DNA of 64,000 bases from Synechococcus sp. WH 8020 (GTDB lineage: Bacteria; Cyanobacteriota; Cyanobacteriia; PCC-6307; Cyanobiaceae), in assembly GCF_001040845.1 (NCBI RefSeq), contig NZ_CP011941.1, forward strand, positions 1,832,828 to 1,896,827, read 5' to 3'. Below, in pieces: positions 1 to 10,942 of the stretch (position 1 is its first letter; each line of letters opens with the position of its first letter). A program made the position numbers and the translations under genes. A model generated the notes under the pieces. The model was given only the letters and a program-made list of their open reading frames with translations, was not told the DNA's origin and searched no databases.

Positions 1-2
1 GA

Positions 3-398
3 GGCATTATTCGCGCCTGCGGCGCTTATCCCGTGAAACGGGGGGCCAGTGATCGAGAGGCGATTCGTACAGCCACAGCTCGCCTTCAAGAAGGTTGGGC
101 GATCGGTGTCTTCCTCGATGGCACCCGTCAAGTGGACGGCCGCGTCAATCAACCCAGACCAGGCGCAGCCTTGCTTGCTGCACGCAGTGGAGCGCCACTC
201 CTCCCTGTGGCAATCATCAACAGCCATCGCGCCCTAGGTGCGGGAAGGGGCTGGCCAAGACTCGTTCCCGTTGCACTTCGCATCGGAGAGCCCATTCCTG
301 CGCCGACCGGTCGGAAAAAGCCTGAGCTAGAAGCCACAACCCAGGAGCTTCAACGGCGCATCAATGCCTTGATCGATCAAGGCGTTGGAACTCCTTGA
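3..398 (+). CDS. plsC: 1-acyl-sn-glycerol-3-phosphate acyltransferase, C-terminal part (5' end outside window)
   Basis: The frame is open from the first bases, so the gene begins upstream of the window; only about the last 131 residues are present. The segment has the PlsC/LPLAT features that follow the catalytic HxxxxD box: a GVFLDGTR block (the family usually has FPEGTR) and a P-LLPVAI block, then a short basic/acidic tail. The family acylates lysophosphatidate at the inner membrane in phospholipid synthesis. The catalytic His box lies outside the window and cannot be checked. The next gene converges on it. Confidence 0.85.
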   Translation, partial: GIIRACGAYPVKRGASDREAIRTATARLQEGWAIGVFLDGTRQVDGRVNQPRPGAALLAARSGAPLLPVAIINSHRALGAGRGWPRLVPVALRIGEPIPAPTGRKKPELEATTQELQRRINALIDQGVGTP

Positions 399-964
399 GG
401 CCAATTCCGTAGGACCCAAGGCTTGAGGTCTTGACCTGTGACAACCCAAGTCAGCGCCCTGAGCCCATCTCCCAAGCGCTTGCCCAACGTCTCCTTTCCA
501 CAGGAGGGCTGACAAGCAACGGGCACCCCGGTGAGACGGATCCCTCGACTTCCTGCCACCAGCCGTCCCACGGTCATGGCACGGGGCAAATGATCTTCGC
601 TTGTGACCAAATAGACGTGTCTCACACCATCGCGTTTTAAGTCATCAACCAAGGATGTGAAATTCGTGAAGGTGTCCTTGGCTCGGTAATCGAGCACAAC
701 CCGGCTCTGGTCCAACCCCGCATCCCGTACCAGCCATTTCGCGTACTCAGGATTGCTGCCGCCACTCACCACCAAGGGGAGCTCCAACTGCTGCGCCAAT
801 CGCAGTCCTACCCGTTCACGATCGAGATCTCCTCCCAGCACGAGAATGCGTTGCGGAGGCTCAACCGTGGTGAGGGCCTTACGGAAAGGCTTTAAGGGCC
901 CAGTCGTCGTCGCCCAAGCCAAAGCAGCAAGGATCACGAGTGAGGAGCGCCAACCTGGGGCCAT
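377..964 (-). CDS. YdcF-family (DUF218) protein
   Basis: 195 residues from the ATG at 964, which shares one base with the tsaB stop codon (TAATG), so translation is probably coupled; an open frame extends upstream but lies inside tsaB. Residues about 5-20 form one hydrophobic segment (membrane anchor). The rest has DUF218 features: an ILVLGGD strand, a VVSGGS turn and a YLVTSEDHLPRA segment. DUF218 proteins such as YdcF and SanA are of uncertain biochemical role, often linked to the envelope. Its 3' end overlaps the end of plsC by 22 bases on the opposite strand. Confidence 0.8.
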   Translation of the reverse strand: MAPGWRSSLVILAALAWATTTGPLKPFRKALTTVEPPQRILVLGGDLDRERVGLRLAQQLELPLVVSGGSNPEYAKWLVRDAGLDQSRVVLDYRAKDTFTNFTSLVDDLKRDGVRHVYLVTSEDHLPRAMTVGRLVAGSRGIRLTGVPVACQPSCGKETLGKRLGDGLRALTWVVTGQDLKPWVLRNWPQGVPTP

Positions 965-1587
965 TAGACCGGACCCACAGGCGACGTGGGGTAAATGGGC
1001 AGCACAGGCTCCCAGGGGCCTGGAGCGTCCTCCTGCTCCCAGTGGCAACAACGCTCAAGCAGATGCTGCACATCCGAAGCAACATCAAGCTCCATGGTCA
1101 GAGCGGGAGATGGCTCTTCGTCCTCTCTAAGTAAACGAGGTTTTTCTAGCTCTTCCACAGGGACGGAGCCGGAACGTAGGCGGTAGCGCCCAGCGACTCG
1201 ACCACGACGGGGAAGGGGCTGAATGATCGAGAAGGGCTCCAAAGCCTGACTGGGCGTTAAGACGGCGGATAACCGCTGGGCCATCAAAGCGAAACTGCTC
1301 TCGCCATGCAAAGGACAACCCAACTGCTGAGCCAGGGTGCGGGCCATCACGACGGTTAAGCGAGTCCCCGTGAACCCTCCTGGACCTGTACTCACTGCCA
1401 AACGGCCAATCGAGGCCCATTCCGCTCGTGGGAGCAGTTCCTCGACAGCAGGAATCAAACCATTGGTGAGCTGACGTCCCATCGAGCGAGAGAGGATACG
1501 TACTCCCCCAGTGGGGTCTTCAGCGTCGCGAACGGCAAGGCCGAGGGTTTCACTCGAACTATGCATCGCCAGCAACCAACGGCTCAT
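964..1587 (-). CDS. tsaB: tRNA N6-adenosine threonylcarbamoyltransferase complex subunit TsaB
   Basis: 207 residues. The N-terminus (LLAMHSSSETLGLAV) and the segment STGPGGFTGTRL match the ASKHA-fold TsaB/YeaZ family, the scaffold protein that works with TsaD and TsaE to make t6A37 in ANN-decoding tRNAs. Length is normal for the family. The start overlaps the end of ycf34 by four bases (ATGA) and the stop overlaps the start of the YdcF-like gene, so ycf34-tsaB-ydcF form one tightly packed minus-strand unit. Confidence 0.92.
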   Translation of the reverse strand: MSRWLLAMHSSSETLGLAVRDAEDPTGGVRILSRSMGRQLTNGLIPAVEELLPRAEWASIGRLAVSTGPGGFTGTRLTVVMARTLAQQLGCPLHGESSFALMAQRLSAVLTPSQALEPFSIIQPLPRRGRVAGRYRLRSGSVPVEELEKPRLLREDEEPSPALTMELDVASDVQHLLERCCHWEQEDAPGPWEPVLPIYPTSPVGPV

Positions 1588-1835
1588 CGGGGCAACTCCT
1601 GTTCAGGGCGCAATCGCTGCCATCGTCCGTAATCAGCCTCAAAGCTGGAGCAAGCTTGCACATCCCATTCCACGCCAACGCCCCCCCCGCTGAGGTCATG
1701 AAGGCTGATATGAATGCGTGGATCTTGGGGACTCACGTCAGGCTTGTCAGTGAGATGAGCCACACCATGCTGCCGTTCCACAGCGTGATAGGCCTGACAA
1801 CGATCCACCCAGCGGCAATCCACGCAGATGCACAT
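1584..1835 (-). CDS. ycf34: Ycf34 family protein
   Basis: 83 residues from the ATG at 1835. The N-terminus MCICVDCRWVDRCQAYH carries four cysteines (residues 2, 4, 7, 13), the hallmark of Ycf34, a protein of cyanobacteria and red-lineage plastids reported to bind an Fe-S cluster and to affect photosynthetic electron transport. The frame is open further upstream, but that extension lies antisense to the neighbouring nucleotidyltransferase gene and has no family similarity. Start is divergent from that gene with about 50 bases between, which must hold both promoters. Confidence 0.9.
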   Translation of the reverse strand: MCICVDCRWVDRCQAYHAVERQHGVAHLTDKPDVSPQDPRIHISLHDLSGGGVGVEWDVQACSSFEADYGRWQRLRPEQELPR

Positions 1836-1884
1836 CCACCCCACCTCTGAAGAGGACTCCATTCTGGAGGGGGAGGCCGGCTTT

Positions 1885-3045
1885 ATGGCATGCCAACTGA
1901 TGACGCGGCTGCAGCCGCAACGCTGGCCGATCCCTCTCAATCGTTTACCCACAGGAACGGTGCTGGTGGGCGGAGCCGTCCGTGACGGATTGCTGAACCG
2001 TTTGCCAGAGCATCCAGATCTCGACATGGTGGTTCCAGCGGATGCGCTGGGACAAGTCCGCAAACTTGCTCAAGAGTTTGGTGGCACCTGCGTGGTGCTC
2101 GATCGAGACAGGGATATGGCCCGCCTGGTGCTGGGGAGATGGACGATCGATCTTGCAAGACAAGACGGTGATGACCTCACAGCTGATCTCTTGCGACGTG
2201 ACTACCGAATCAATGCCATTGCTCTAACCCTCAAACCTCAACCACAACTGTTGGATCCCAGTGGCGGCATTGCTGATCTACGCGAGCAACGCATCACTGC
2301 CATCCACGAACAAAACCTGCTGGATGATCCCCTGCGGCTGTTGAGAGCCCTCAGGCTGTCCGCCGAGCTCTCGATGACGATTGACCAGGGCACCCTGGAG
2401 ATGATTGCCCGCCATCGCCACCAATTGCCCAAGGTGGCACCAGAGCGCATTCAGGCTGAATTACTGAAGCTGGTTCAAGCCAACAACGCCGATCAGGCGA
2501 TCCATCTGCTGCACTCGTTGAAATTGATCGCATCGTGGAGCTCCGATCAACCGCAAAGGAAGCTCAACGCAAGCGCTTTAACGGCAGACGAACAACCACT
2601 CGCCTTACCGCTAGCGCGCTTAACGCAGTTACTCAGCGATCAAGGAATGCATGATTTGCGTTTCAGCCGAAAGCAAATTCAACGCTGCTTGCGACTGAGG
2701 GCATGGTGGAACCGAGATCAACAGCAAAGCGTTAACAATCTGACTGAGCGGGAGCGCTTAAAACTGCATGAAGAGCTTGAAGAGGATCTCCCTGCTTTCA
2801 CACTGGCTTGGCCAATCGAGCGCCAAAAGGAATGGCTGCGGCGCTGGCGTGATCAGGACGACATCTTGTTCCATCCCTGTGCACCACTGAATGGTCGAAC
2901 ATTGCAAGCAGAGCTTGGCTTGCGTCCAGGGCCACGATTAGGGGAGCTGATTCATCATCTTTGCCTTGAACGAGCCTTTGGTCGGATTCGCAGCCATGAC
3001 GACGCCATTCAGTGTGCACGCGCTTGGATGAACAAGCCGCTGTGA
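1885..3045 (+). CDS. CCA tRNA nucleotidyltransferase / poly(A) polymerase family protein
   Basis: 386 residues from the ATG at 1885. The head domain has the class II nucleotidyltransferase signatures LVGGAVRD, a DLDMVV metal-binding pair, RRDYRINAIA and the DPLRLLRALR helix. The family adds or repairs the 3' CCA of tRNAs; some cyanobacterial members do only the CC or A step, which cannot be decided by eye. An upstream ATG at 1828 would overlap ycf34 and is less likely. A second in-frame ATG at 1900 is also possible. Confidence 0.88.
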   Translation: MACQLMTRLQPQRWPIPLNRLPTGTVLVGGAVRDGLLNRLPEHPDLDMVVPADALGQVRKLAQEFGGTCVVLDRDRDMARLVLGRWTIDLARQDGDDLTADLLRRDYRINAIALTLKPQPQLLDPSGGIADLREQRITAIHEQNLLDDPLRLLRALRLSAELSMTIDQGTLEMIARHRHQLPKVAPERIQAELLKLVQANNADQAIHLLHSLKLIASWSSDQPQRKLNASALTADEQPLALPLARLTQLLSDQGMHDLRFSRKQIQRCLRLRAWWNRDQQQSVNNLTERERLKLHEELEEDLPAFTLAWPIERQKEWLRRWRDQDDILFHPCAPLNGRTLQAELGLRPGPRLGELIHHLCLERAFGRIRSHDDAIQCARAWMNKPL

Positions 3046-3112
3046 TTAACTGACTTGCCTTAACGACAGCGATCGGCCTGATAGGCAGTTTTCTTCTCTC
3101 CCCCCCCGTCTC

Positions 3113-3553
3113 ATGAGCGTGCGTCTTTACATCGGCAACTTGCCGCAAACATTTGAAGCCAAAGAGTTGGAGACCCAACTCACCAGCGTGGGGGAGGGAA
3201 TCCGCTTCAAAACCGTTCTGGACCGCGAAACGGGCGCGTGTCGCGGCTTCGGTTTCGCGAATGTCGACGATGAAAAAGTCGCTGATGCTTTGATCGAGCA
3301 ATTCAACGGAAAGGATTTCAACGGCAATACCTTGCGCGTGGAACGCTCTGAACGACGCGAGAACAACTCAGGCGGAGGAGGCGGTCGTCGTGGCGGCCCA
3401 GGCGGTCCTGGCAATGCCCCAGGTTCAGCACGGAAGGCCGTCAACAAGGTGGTTCACAGCGACGCAAAAGCTGAATCCGCACCCGATCCCCGCTGGGCTG
3501 GAGAATTATCCAAGCTTAAAGATTTACTTGCAGATCAGAAGACAACAGCCTGA
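3113..3553 (+). CDS. RNA-binding protein with one RRM domain and Gly-rich tail
   Basis: 146 residues. Residues about 3-80 form a single RRM with RNP2 (LYIGNLP) and RNP1 (RGFGFANV). A Gly/Arg-rich linker follows (about 88-105), then a polar tail ending in a short helix around WAGELSKLKDLLADQ. This is the layout of cyanobacterial Rbp proteins, often cold-inducible and involved in mRNA binding or localisation. It stands alone, converging on crtB with a long hairpin between. Confidence 0.9.
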   Translation: MSVRLYIGNLPQTFEAKELETQLTSVGEGIRFKTVLDRETGACRGFGFANVDDEKVADALIEQFNGKDFNGNTLRVERSERRENNSGGGGGRRGGPGGPGNAPGSARKAVNKVVHSDAKAESAPDPRWAGELSKLKDLLADQKTTA

Positions 3554-3563
3554 TTTGTTTTTG

Positions 3564-3602
3564 GCTTTGTGATCACTTAGCGGGACTGAGCGATCACAAA
3601 GC
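3564..3602. terminator. Long hairpin between converging rbp and crtB, spanning the crtB stop
   Basis: An 11-base perfect inverted repeat (3564-3574 GCTTTGTGATC, 3592-3602 GATCACAAAGC) is extended inward, after one A-C mismatch, by five more pairs including one wobble, leaving a loop of about five bases. The stop codon of crtB (3577-3579) sits in the stem. No U-run follows in either direction, so it is not a textbook intrinsic terminator, but a bidirectional transcript end or 3' stabiliser fits the position. Confidence 0.6.
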
Positions 3603-4485
3603 ATCTAGGAAGCTCAAGAATTTTAGATAATTTACCCACGAAGGCACGACGATTAAAAACGTCATATTTATTGCGTTCAATCTCGTCGAGGATCCCTCTA
3701 TAAAGACGAAGAGAGGTCCAAACAGGCCAGCGAGCATCGGCAGATAACCAGCGCACTCCAGCTTCCGAGCGAACGAACCATTCTCTGGCACGGGCCAGTT
3801 GAAATGCCATCAGCTCAATCCAGGCATCATTGATCCTTCCAGCTAAAAGGTCCTCCTCACTGACACCAAAGCGGATCAGATCTTCCTGCGGCAGATAGAT
3901 CCGTCCTCGAGCACGATCTTCTCCAACATCACGAAGAATATTAGTAAGTTGATTGGCAATCCCTAAAGCAACAGCTGCATCAGAAGGGTCGGGGCAATCA
4001 CTCCAAGGCGCAGAAGTGTATGCCTCGTCAACACCCATCACTCCCTGGGTCATCAAGCCAACGGTTCCAGCAACGCGATAGCAGTAGAGCTTTAAATCTT
4101 CAAACGTGGGGTAGCGGGTCCAAGACAGATCCATCCGCTGGCCCTCGATCATGTCGAGGTAGGGCTGTATGCCCTGTGGAAATCTCTGCAAGGTGTCCAG
4201 CATCACCGCATCTAGATCATCTGAGACATGGCCGCTAAAGAGCTCTCTTGTTTTTTCTTCCCAACGGTCAAGTCGCTCGGCAAGCTCATCAACCGATCGA
4301 GATTGAGCCTCATCGCTGTCCATGAGCTCATCGGTCCGTCGACACCAGACGTAAATGGCCCAGATTGCCCGTCGCTTCTCCAGTGGGAGGAGCAACGTGC
4401 CCAAATAAAACGTCTTTGCCCACTCAGCTGTCTCGCGGCGACAAGCCTCGAAGGCTGCATCGAGATCCGAAGCTGCGAGGGTCAT
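3577..4485 (-). CDS. crtB: Phytoene synthase
   Basis: 302 residues. It joins two geranylgeranyl diphosphates to make 15-cis-phytoene, the first carotenoid step. Both Asp-rich substrate/Mg motifs are visible: DELMDSDEA (about residues 52-60) and NQLTNILRDVGED (about 180-192). It lies three bases downstream of the phytoene desaturase gene, the usual cyanobacterial pds-crtB operon order, so the two are surely co-transcribed. Its last codons and stop form part of a long hairpin (3564-3602). Confidence 0.95.
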   Translation of the reverse strand: MTLAASDLDAAFEACRRETAEWAKTFYLGTLLLPLEKRRAIWAIYVWCRRTDELMDSDEAQSRSVDELAERLDRWEEKTRELFSGHVSDDLDAVMLDTLQRFPQGIQPYLDMIEGQRMDLSWTRYPTFEDLKLYCYRVAGTVGLMTQGVMGVDEAYTSAPWSDCPDPSDAAVALGIANQLTNILRDVGEDRARGRIYLPQEDLIRFGVSEEDLLAGRINDAWIELMAFQLARAREWFVRSEAGVRWLSADARWPVWTSLRLYRGILDEIERNKYDVFNRRAFVGKLSKILELPRCFVIAQSR

Positions 4486-4488
4486 GAC

Positions 4489-5910
<1,422 letters not shown>

Positions 5911-6013
5911 TCAGACCACAATTTGAAGACAACCTTAAAAGGATCACGGCCCGGTTCGCTTCCTAAAGTCTTCAGCAACCGCAAGCGCGGTGTCCTTACG
6001 CAATACAAGCCCC

Positions 6014-6361
6014 ATGGCCGACACCCTGCTGAAGAGCACCACTCGCCACGTGCGTCTATTCACAGCTCGAGTCAATGACGGGCGGCTCATTCCAGACCCC
6101 AATCAGCTCACTCTCGACCTGGATCCAGACAACGAATTCCTATGGAATGACAGCTGCGTCCAGACGATTCAACAACGTTTTCGTGAGCTGGTAGAGGCCC
6201 ATGCAGGTCAGCCTCTGAACGATTACAACCTGCGCCGGATCGGCTCAGAACTTGAGGGAAGCATTCGCCAGCTCCTACAGGCAGGCCAACTGAGCTACAA
6301 CCCTGATTGCCGCGTTCTGAACTACTCCATGGGCCTGCCCCGCACCCCTGAACTGCTGTGA
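6014..6361 (+). CDS. ndhM: NAD(P)H-quinone oxidoreductase subunit M
   Basis: 115 residues from the ATG at 6014 (MADTLLKST...). NdhM is one of the oxygenic-photosynthesis-specific subunits of the cyanobacterial/plastid NDH-1 complex, on the cytosolic arm. Recognised by the [24 protein letters not shown] and [13 protein letters not shown] type segments. An earlier GTG at 5990 is possible but adds an unconserved leader. Its stop overlaps the start of the DUF3172 gene (GTGA), implying coupling. Confidence 0.92.
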   Translation: MADTLLKSTTRHVRLFTARVNDGRLIPDPNQLTLDLDPDNEFLWNDSCVQTIQQRFRELVEAHAGQPLNDYNLRRIGSELEGSIRQLLQAGQLSYNPDCRVLNYSMGLPRTPELL

Positions 6362-6960
6362 GCCGCTCCCCCTACGACCGTCCACGGGGCGGAACTCCAC
6401 GTCGTCCTGACGAGCGCAGAGGAGGTCGTTACAGCCCTCCGCCAATGGGCAACAACGAGGGTGGGGATGGAGGCGGTCGTTTCAACACGACCAGAATTGC
6501 TGTCCTCGCTGGAGTTCTGGTGGTGGGAATCGGAATCGGCAGTGCTCTCACGAGCACAACGCAGGGAGATCAAGGCAACATCGCCAGCAGTGAGCAATTG
6601 GATTTAGCGGTACCAGACCCCGAATTTTGCAAGCAGTGGGGAGCAAGTGCCTTTGTGATGGACATTGAGATGTATACGACCATGAACCCATCCAGCAGCT
6701 TCGTGACGCAGCCCACGCTGCAACCAGGCTGCGTGATTCGCCGAGAGAACTGGGCCGTCTTACGCAAGGAAGGAGCGATCACCGCTGCTCAGGAACGGCA
6801 ATGCAAACAAAGAATGAACACCTTCGCTTACATCGGCTCAGTGAGAGACAAACCTGCTGTTCGCTGCGTTTACCAAACTGATATCACTCAAAACAAATTT
6901 CTCACCAAAGGGATCGCCGACGACACTGTTGGTATCACCCCAGAAGCTGATCAGTTCTAA
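6358..6960 (+). CDS. DUF3172 family protein
   Basis: 200 residues starting at a GTG that overlaps the ndhM stop by four bases. The first 45 residues are Arg/Gly/Pro-rich and basic, followed by one membrane helix (about 47-65), then a globular part with three to four cysteines ([25 protein letters not shown]). This matches the cyanobacterial DUF3172 family, of unknown function. The topology suggests a cytosolic basic tail and a lumenal or periplasmic domain. The stop overlaps the end of the rbcR-type gene on the other strand by three bases. Confidence 0.82.
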   Translation: MSRSPYDRPRGGTPRRPDERRGGRYSPPPMGNNEGGDGGGRFNTTRIAVLAGVLVVGIGIGSALTSTTQGDQGNIASSEQLDLAVPDPEFCKQWGASAFVMDIEMYTTMNPSSSFVTQPTLQPGCVIRRENWAVLRKEGAITAAQERQCKQRMNTFAYIGSVRDKPAVRCVYQTDITQNKFLTKGIADDTVGITPEADQF

Positions 6961-7952
6961 GAGGCGTCAAAAACTGTGGCTATGGGTTCTGGCCCTACGG
7001 CCGCAGCCCTTGGCTGACGCAAAGGACTATCGGCACTGGCAAACACCGGCAAAACATCACACCGAAAAGCTTCGGCCGCCCGTGAGCAATAACGCGCTGG
7101 ATGGGTAATCAGCCTTAGCTGGCGCCTCACCTGCAGGCCCGCCACCAATGGCTTATGCAAACTGCCTGCTGTGAGCTCCCTCTCAATCGAGACCACCGGA
7201 AGGAAAGCGGCACCCAAGCCGGATTGCACAGCATTTTTGATGGCTTCAAGGGAATTGAGCTCCATCTCAATCCTCAATCTCTGCACATCCAAACCAGAAC
7301 GAGCCAGAAGCTGGTCCACCATCTTCCGAGTGGTGGACTGGGCATCTAAACAAACAAATCCCAATCGATAGAGATCCTCCTTGCTGAGTTCGGGCAGGCG
7401 CGCGAGGGGATGCTTCACCGGAAGCACCAGCGCCAATTCATCACTGGCGTAAGGAACCACCTGAAGCAACTCATTCAACTCTGCAGGTAATTCGCCGCCG
7501 ATAATGGCCAGATCGATCTGACCATTCGCCACGCTCCAGCCCGTTCGTCTCGTGCTGTGAACATGCAACTGAACTGCCACATCAGGAAATTTTTGCCGAA
7601 AGAGCCCAATCATTCGGGGCATCAGGTAAGTCCCCGTGGTTTGACTCGCCCCAACCACGAGAGATCCTCCCTTGAGGTTGTGCAAGTCATCCAAAGCACG
7701 ACACGCCTCGTGGCACTGACTCAGAATTCGATCGCAATAGCTCAGTAGCAAGTGACCGGCTTCGGTGAGCTGGGCCTTGCGGCCGCCGCGGTCAAACAAA
7801 GACACCTCAAGCTGCTTCTCCAGGTTCTGGATCTGCAAACTGACCGCTGGCTGCGTGACGTAAAGACTGTCTGCAGCTTTTTTAAAGCTGCCTTCACTAA
7901 CGATGGCGCGGAGGATACGAAGCTGATCCAGTGTGAAAGGCAGATCGGCCAT
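6957..7952 (-). CDS. rbcR: LysR-type transcriptional regulator, RbcR/Ycf30-like
   Basis: 331 residues from the ATG at 7952. The N-terminal winged helix ([17 protein letters not shown], then the recognition helix [14 protein letters not shown]) and the LysR effector domain are both complete. The N-terminus [14 protein letters not shown] is characteristic of the RbcR/Ycf30 group, which activates RuBisCO or carbon-concentration genes in cyanobacteria and red algal plastids; the paralogous NdhR/CmpR group is the main alternative. It lies between NDH-1 genes and diverges from the nnrU-ndhF-ndhD series, so control of those neighbours is possible but no operator was recognised. Confidence 0.85.
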   Translation of the reverse strand: MADLPFTLDQLRILRAIVSEGSFKKAADSLYVTQPAVSLQIQNLEKQLEVSLFDRGGRKAQLTEAGHLLLSYCDRILSQCHEACRALDDLHNLKGGSLVVGASQTTGTYLMPRMIGLFRQKFPDVAVQLHVHSTRRTGWSVANGQIDLAIIGGELPAELNELLQVVPYASDELALVLPVKHPLARLPELSKEDLYRLGFVCLDAQSTTRKMVDQLLARSGLDVQRLRIEMELNSLEAIKNAVQSGLGAAFLPVVSIERELTAGSLHKPLVAGLQVRRQLRLITHPARYCSRAAEAFRCDVLPVFASADSPLRQPRAAAVGPEPIATVFDAS

Positions 7953-8066
7953 AAGCGACAGCCGACCCGGCGGGGATAGCTCCAAAACTTTAGAGGGAAA
8001 GAGCCCACCGCCCTTCAGAATTACCCTCCACGCAGCAACTCTTTGGATGAGCTCCTAGGCGGCGGA

Positions 8067-8789
8067 ATGCATCACTCCAGCTTGGTGATGCTGTTGCTGC
8101 TCTTCGTTTTCGCTGTGATTCACAGCGGTGGGGCTGCCCTTCGGACTCGTGCTGAAGCCAAAATCGGCGCCAGGGCCTGGCGAGTGCTATTCGCCGCCTT
8201 GAGTATTCCCTCGGCGATTGTCGTGATCGGCTATTTCCTTGCCCATCGGTATGACGGCCTCAGGCTCTGGAATCTGCAAGGTGTACAGGGATTGGTGCCA
8301 GTGATCTGGGTGCTAACAGCCATCAGCTTTCTCTTTCTCTATCCAGCCACCTACAACCTGCTGGAAATCCCTGCTGTGCTGAAACCGCAAGTGCGTCTCT
8401 ATGCCTCCGGCATCATCAGGATTAGCCGACACCCTCAGGCCGTTGGTCAGGTTCTCTGGTGCTTTAGCCATGCCCTTTGGATCGGAAGCAGCTTCATGGT
8501 CGTGACCTGCATCGGCCTGATCGGACATCACCTTTTCGCTGTGTGGCATGGAGACCGACGCTTAAAGGCTCGGTTTGGTGATGACTTCGTGAAGCTGAAA
8601 CAAAGCACATCCGTACTGCCTTTCGCCGCTGTTCTTGATGGACGCCAGACCCTGATTTGGAGCGAGTTGCTGCGGCCAGCACAACTCGGCATCGCGATCG
8701 CTGTGGGAGTTTTTTGGTGGGCTCATCGCTTCATCTCCTTGGCAGGGATCGCGTTCCTTCACTCACGTCTTGAAGGGCTTTTGAGCTGA
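8067..8789 (+). CDS. NnrU family membrane protein, probable 15-cis-zeta-carotene isomerase (Z-ISO)
   Basis: 240 residues from the ATG at 8067; a TTG at 8043 would add eight residues. About six membrane helices. The first carries FVFAVIHSGGAALR and a later one ISRHPQAVGQVLWCFSHALWIG, both typical of NnrU/Z-ISO proteins, where the His residues are proposed haem ligands. Z-ISO isomerises the 15-cis double bond of zeta-carotene between the two desaturations. Phytoene synthase and desaturase lie 3 kb away, which supports but does not prove that role. ndhF follows 34 bases downstream. Confidence 0.75.
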   Translation: MHHSSLVMLLLLFVFAVIHSGGAALRTRAEAKIGARAWRVLFAALSIPSAIVVIGYFLAHRYDGLRLWNLQGVQGLVPVIWVLTAISFLFLYPATYNLLEIPAVLKPQVRLYASGIIRISRHPQAVGQVLWCFSHALWIGSSFMVVTCIGLIGHHLFAVWHGDRRLKARFGDDFVKLKQSTSVLPFAAVLDGRQTLIWSELLRPAQLGIAIAVGVFWWAHRFISLAGIAFLHSRLEGLLS

Positions 8790-8823
8790 GCTGCCTACGC
8801 TCAAACCACTCCGCTTCACTCGG

Positions 8824-10827
8824 ATGCCTTCGGCTGCCGATTTCGCCTGGCTGATTCCAGTGCTCCCTCTTGTTGGGGCCTTGATCACAGGGCTTGGCCT
8901 GATCAGCTTCAATCGCACCATCAACCGGCTCAAAAAACCGGTGGCCTTGCTGCTAATCAGCTGCATTGGAGCTGCAGCGGTCATCAGCTATGCCGTTCTG
9001 TTCGAGCAGTTGGGTGGAGCTCCCCCGGTTGAGCATCTGTTCATCTGGGCGAGTGCTGGAGACTTCAGCCTTCCGATGGGGTACGTCGTCGACCCGCTGG
9101 CCGCTGTGATGCTCGCCTTGGTGACCACGGTGGCGCTGCTGGTGATGATTTACTCCCACGGCTACATGGCCCATGACAAGGGTTATGTGCGCTTCTTTAC
9201 CTATCTGGCGATCTTCAGCAGCTCCATGTTGGGGCTCGTGGTCAGTCCCAACCTTCTGGAAATTTATGTGTTCTGGGAGCTGGTGGGGATGGCCTCTTAC
9301 CTCTTGGTGGGCTTCTGGTACGACCGTGAAGGCGCAGCCCATGCGGCCCAGAAAGCGTTTGTCGTGAATCGTGTTGGTGATTTCGGACTCCTGCTCGGGA
9401 TCCTCGGGCTCTATTGGGCCACGGGAAGCTTCGGATTCCAAGGCATTGCCGATGGATTATCAGCAGCCGTTAGCAGTGGCGTAGTGCCGGGATGGGCAGC
9501 GCTGGCTCTCTGCCTCTTCGTGTTTATGGGGCCAATGGCCAAGTCAGCCCAATTCCCTCTTCACGTTTGGCTGCCCGACGCCATGGAGGGACCCACACCG
9601 ATCTCTGCCTTGATCCACGCGGCCACCATGGTCGCGGCAGGAGTTTTCCTTGTTGCCAGGTTGGAACCTCTCTACTCCCAGTTCCCTGCTGTAGGCACGT
9701 TCATCGCCGTGATTGGAACGATCACCTGCTTCCTAGGAGCCTCCATCGCTCTAACCCAGATGGATCTCAAAAAAGGACTTGCATATAGCACTGTCTCGCA
9801 GTTGGGATACATGATGCTGGCCATGGGCTGCGGTGCGCCCGTTGCGGGCATGTTCCACCTCGTGACCCATGCCTTCTTCAAGGCAATGTTGTTCCTTGGC
9901 TCGGGATCTGTGATCCATTCCATGGAAGATGTGGTGGGTCATGAACCTGTCCTCGCCCAAGACATGCGACTGATGGGTGGACTTCGAAAAAAGATGCCGA
10001 TTACTGCCATCACGTTTTTGATCGGTTGTGTGGCCATTAGTGGCATCCCACCCCTGGCAGGCTTCTGGAGCAAAGATGAAATCCTCGGCCAGGCCTTCAA
10101 CAGTTACCCCCTGCTCTGGGCTGTTGGTTTTGCCACTGCGGGCATGACCGCCTTCTATATGTTCCGCCTCTACTTCCTCACCTTCGAGGGTGAGTTCCGA
10201 GGCAATGATTCAGCTCTACAACACAAACTCATGGCGGCCGCAGGAAAAAACGTTGAGGAAGGTCACGATCACCACGGCGCAGGAAGTGTTCACGAGTCAC
10301 CCTGGTCCATGACCCTTCCGCTCGCAGTTCTCGCGGTGCCCTCAGCGCTGATCGGCTTGCTAGGAACTCCCTGGAACAGTCGCTTTGCTGGGCTGCTGAA
10401 TCCCGAAGAGGCAGCAGAAATGGCCGAACACTTCAGCTGGGGAGAATTCCTTCCACTCGCAGGAGCCTCCGTTGCGATTTCCGTAACCGGTCTGACGGTG
10501 GCCGTCCTCGCCTACGCCCTGCACCGAATCGACCTCGGCGAACTGGTTGCAGCTCGCTTCCCAACCATCAATGCCTTCCTGGCAAACAAATGGTATTTGG
10601 ATGCCATTAACGAGAAGTTGTTTGTCCGCAGCAGCCGAAAGCTGGCCCGTGAAGTCCTCGAAGTGGATGCAAAGGTTGTAGATGGCGTGGTGAATCTCAC
10701 CGGACTGCTCACCCTGGGCAGTGGGGAAGGCCTCAAATACTTTGAAACCGGCAGAGCCCAGTTCTATGCACTCATCGTGTTCGGCGGAGTGATTGCCTTA
10801 GTGGTCCTCTTCGGAGTCCTGGGCTAA
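8824..10827 (+). CDS. ndhF: NAD(P)H-quinone oxidoreductase subunit 5 (NdhF, respiratory NDH-1L type)
   Basis: 667 residues with about 16 membrane helices and the NuoL/antiporter core (KSAQFPLHVWLPDAMEGPTPISALIHAATMVAAG region, with the conserved Lys and His of the proton channel). A His-rich loop (HDHHGAG) lies near residue 480, and a final helix follows the amphipathic segment as in other NdhF. It is a proton-pumping membrane subunit of NDH-1. The absence of CO2-uptake partners (ndhD3/chpY type) nearby suggests NdhF1. ndhD follows in the same direction after 115 bases. Confidence 0.96.
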   Translation: MPSAADFAWLIPVLPLVGALITGLGLISFNRTINRLKKPVALLLISCIGAAAVISYAVLFEQLGGAPPVEHLFIWASAGDFSLPMGYVVDPLAAVMLALVTTVALLVMIYSHGYMAHDKGYVRFFTYLAIFSSSMLGLVVSPNLLEIYVFWELVGMASYLLVGFWYDREGAAHAAQKAFVVNRVGDFGLLLGILGLYWATGSFGFQGIADGLSAAVSSGVVPGWAALALCLFVFMGPMAKSAQFPLHVWLPDAMEGPTPISALIHAATMVAAGVFLVARLEPLYSQFPAVGTFIAVIGTITCFLGASIALTQMDLKKGLAYSTVSQLGYMMLAMGCGAPVAGMFHLVTHAFFKAMLFLGSGSVIHSMEDVVGHEPVLAQDMRLMGGLRKKMPITAITFLIGCVAISGIPPLAGFWSKDEILGQAFNSYPLLWAVGFATAGMTAFYMFRLYFLTFEGEFRGNDSALQHKLMAAAGKNVEEGHDHHGAGSVHESPWSMTLPLAVLAVPSALIGLLGTPWNSRFAGLLNPEEAAEMAEHFSWGEFLPLAGASVAISVTGLTVAVLAYALHRIDLGELVAARFPTINAFLANKWYLDAINEKLFVRSSRKLAREVLEVDAKVVDGVVNLTGLLTLGSGEGLKYFETGRAQFYALIVFGGVIALVVLFGVLG

Positions 10828-10942
10828 ACGATCCTTTGATTCCGAAGCTTCAGGAATGGGGTTATGTGTGTCAACGCCTATCGAGTGGATGCGCGTTCGC
10901 CCAAGATTTCTACACTCCGTGCAGTGGTGAAAGACCTGTCCC

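Noticed and set aside
1836-2063. N-terminal extension of ycf34
   Set aside because: Antisense to the nucleotidyltransferase gene; the Cys-rich start MCIC is the family start.
8953-9441. 162-codon minus-strand frame inside ndhF
   Set aside because: His/Glu-rich reading typical of the reverse of hydrophobic membrane-protein codons.
10840-10857. ATTCC-GAAGCTTCA-GGAAT inverted repeat after ndhF as a terminator
   Set aside because: Stem only five bases, no T-run, and ndhD follows in the same direction; probably chance.
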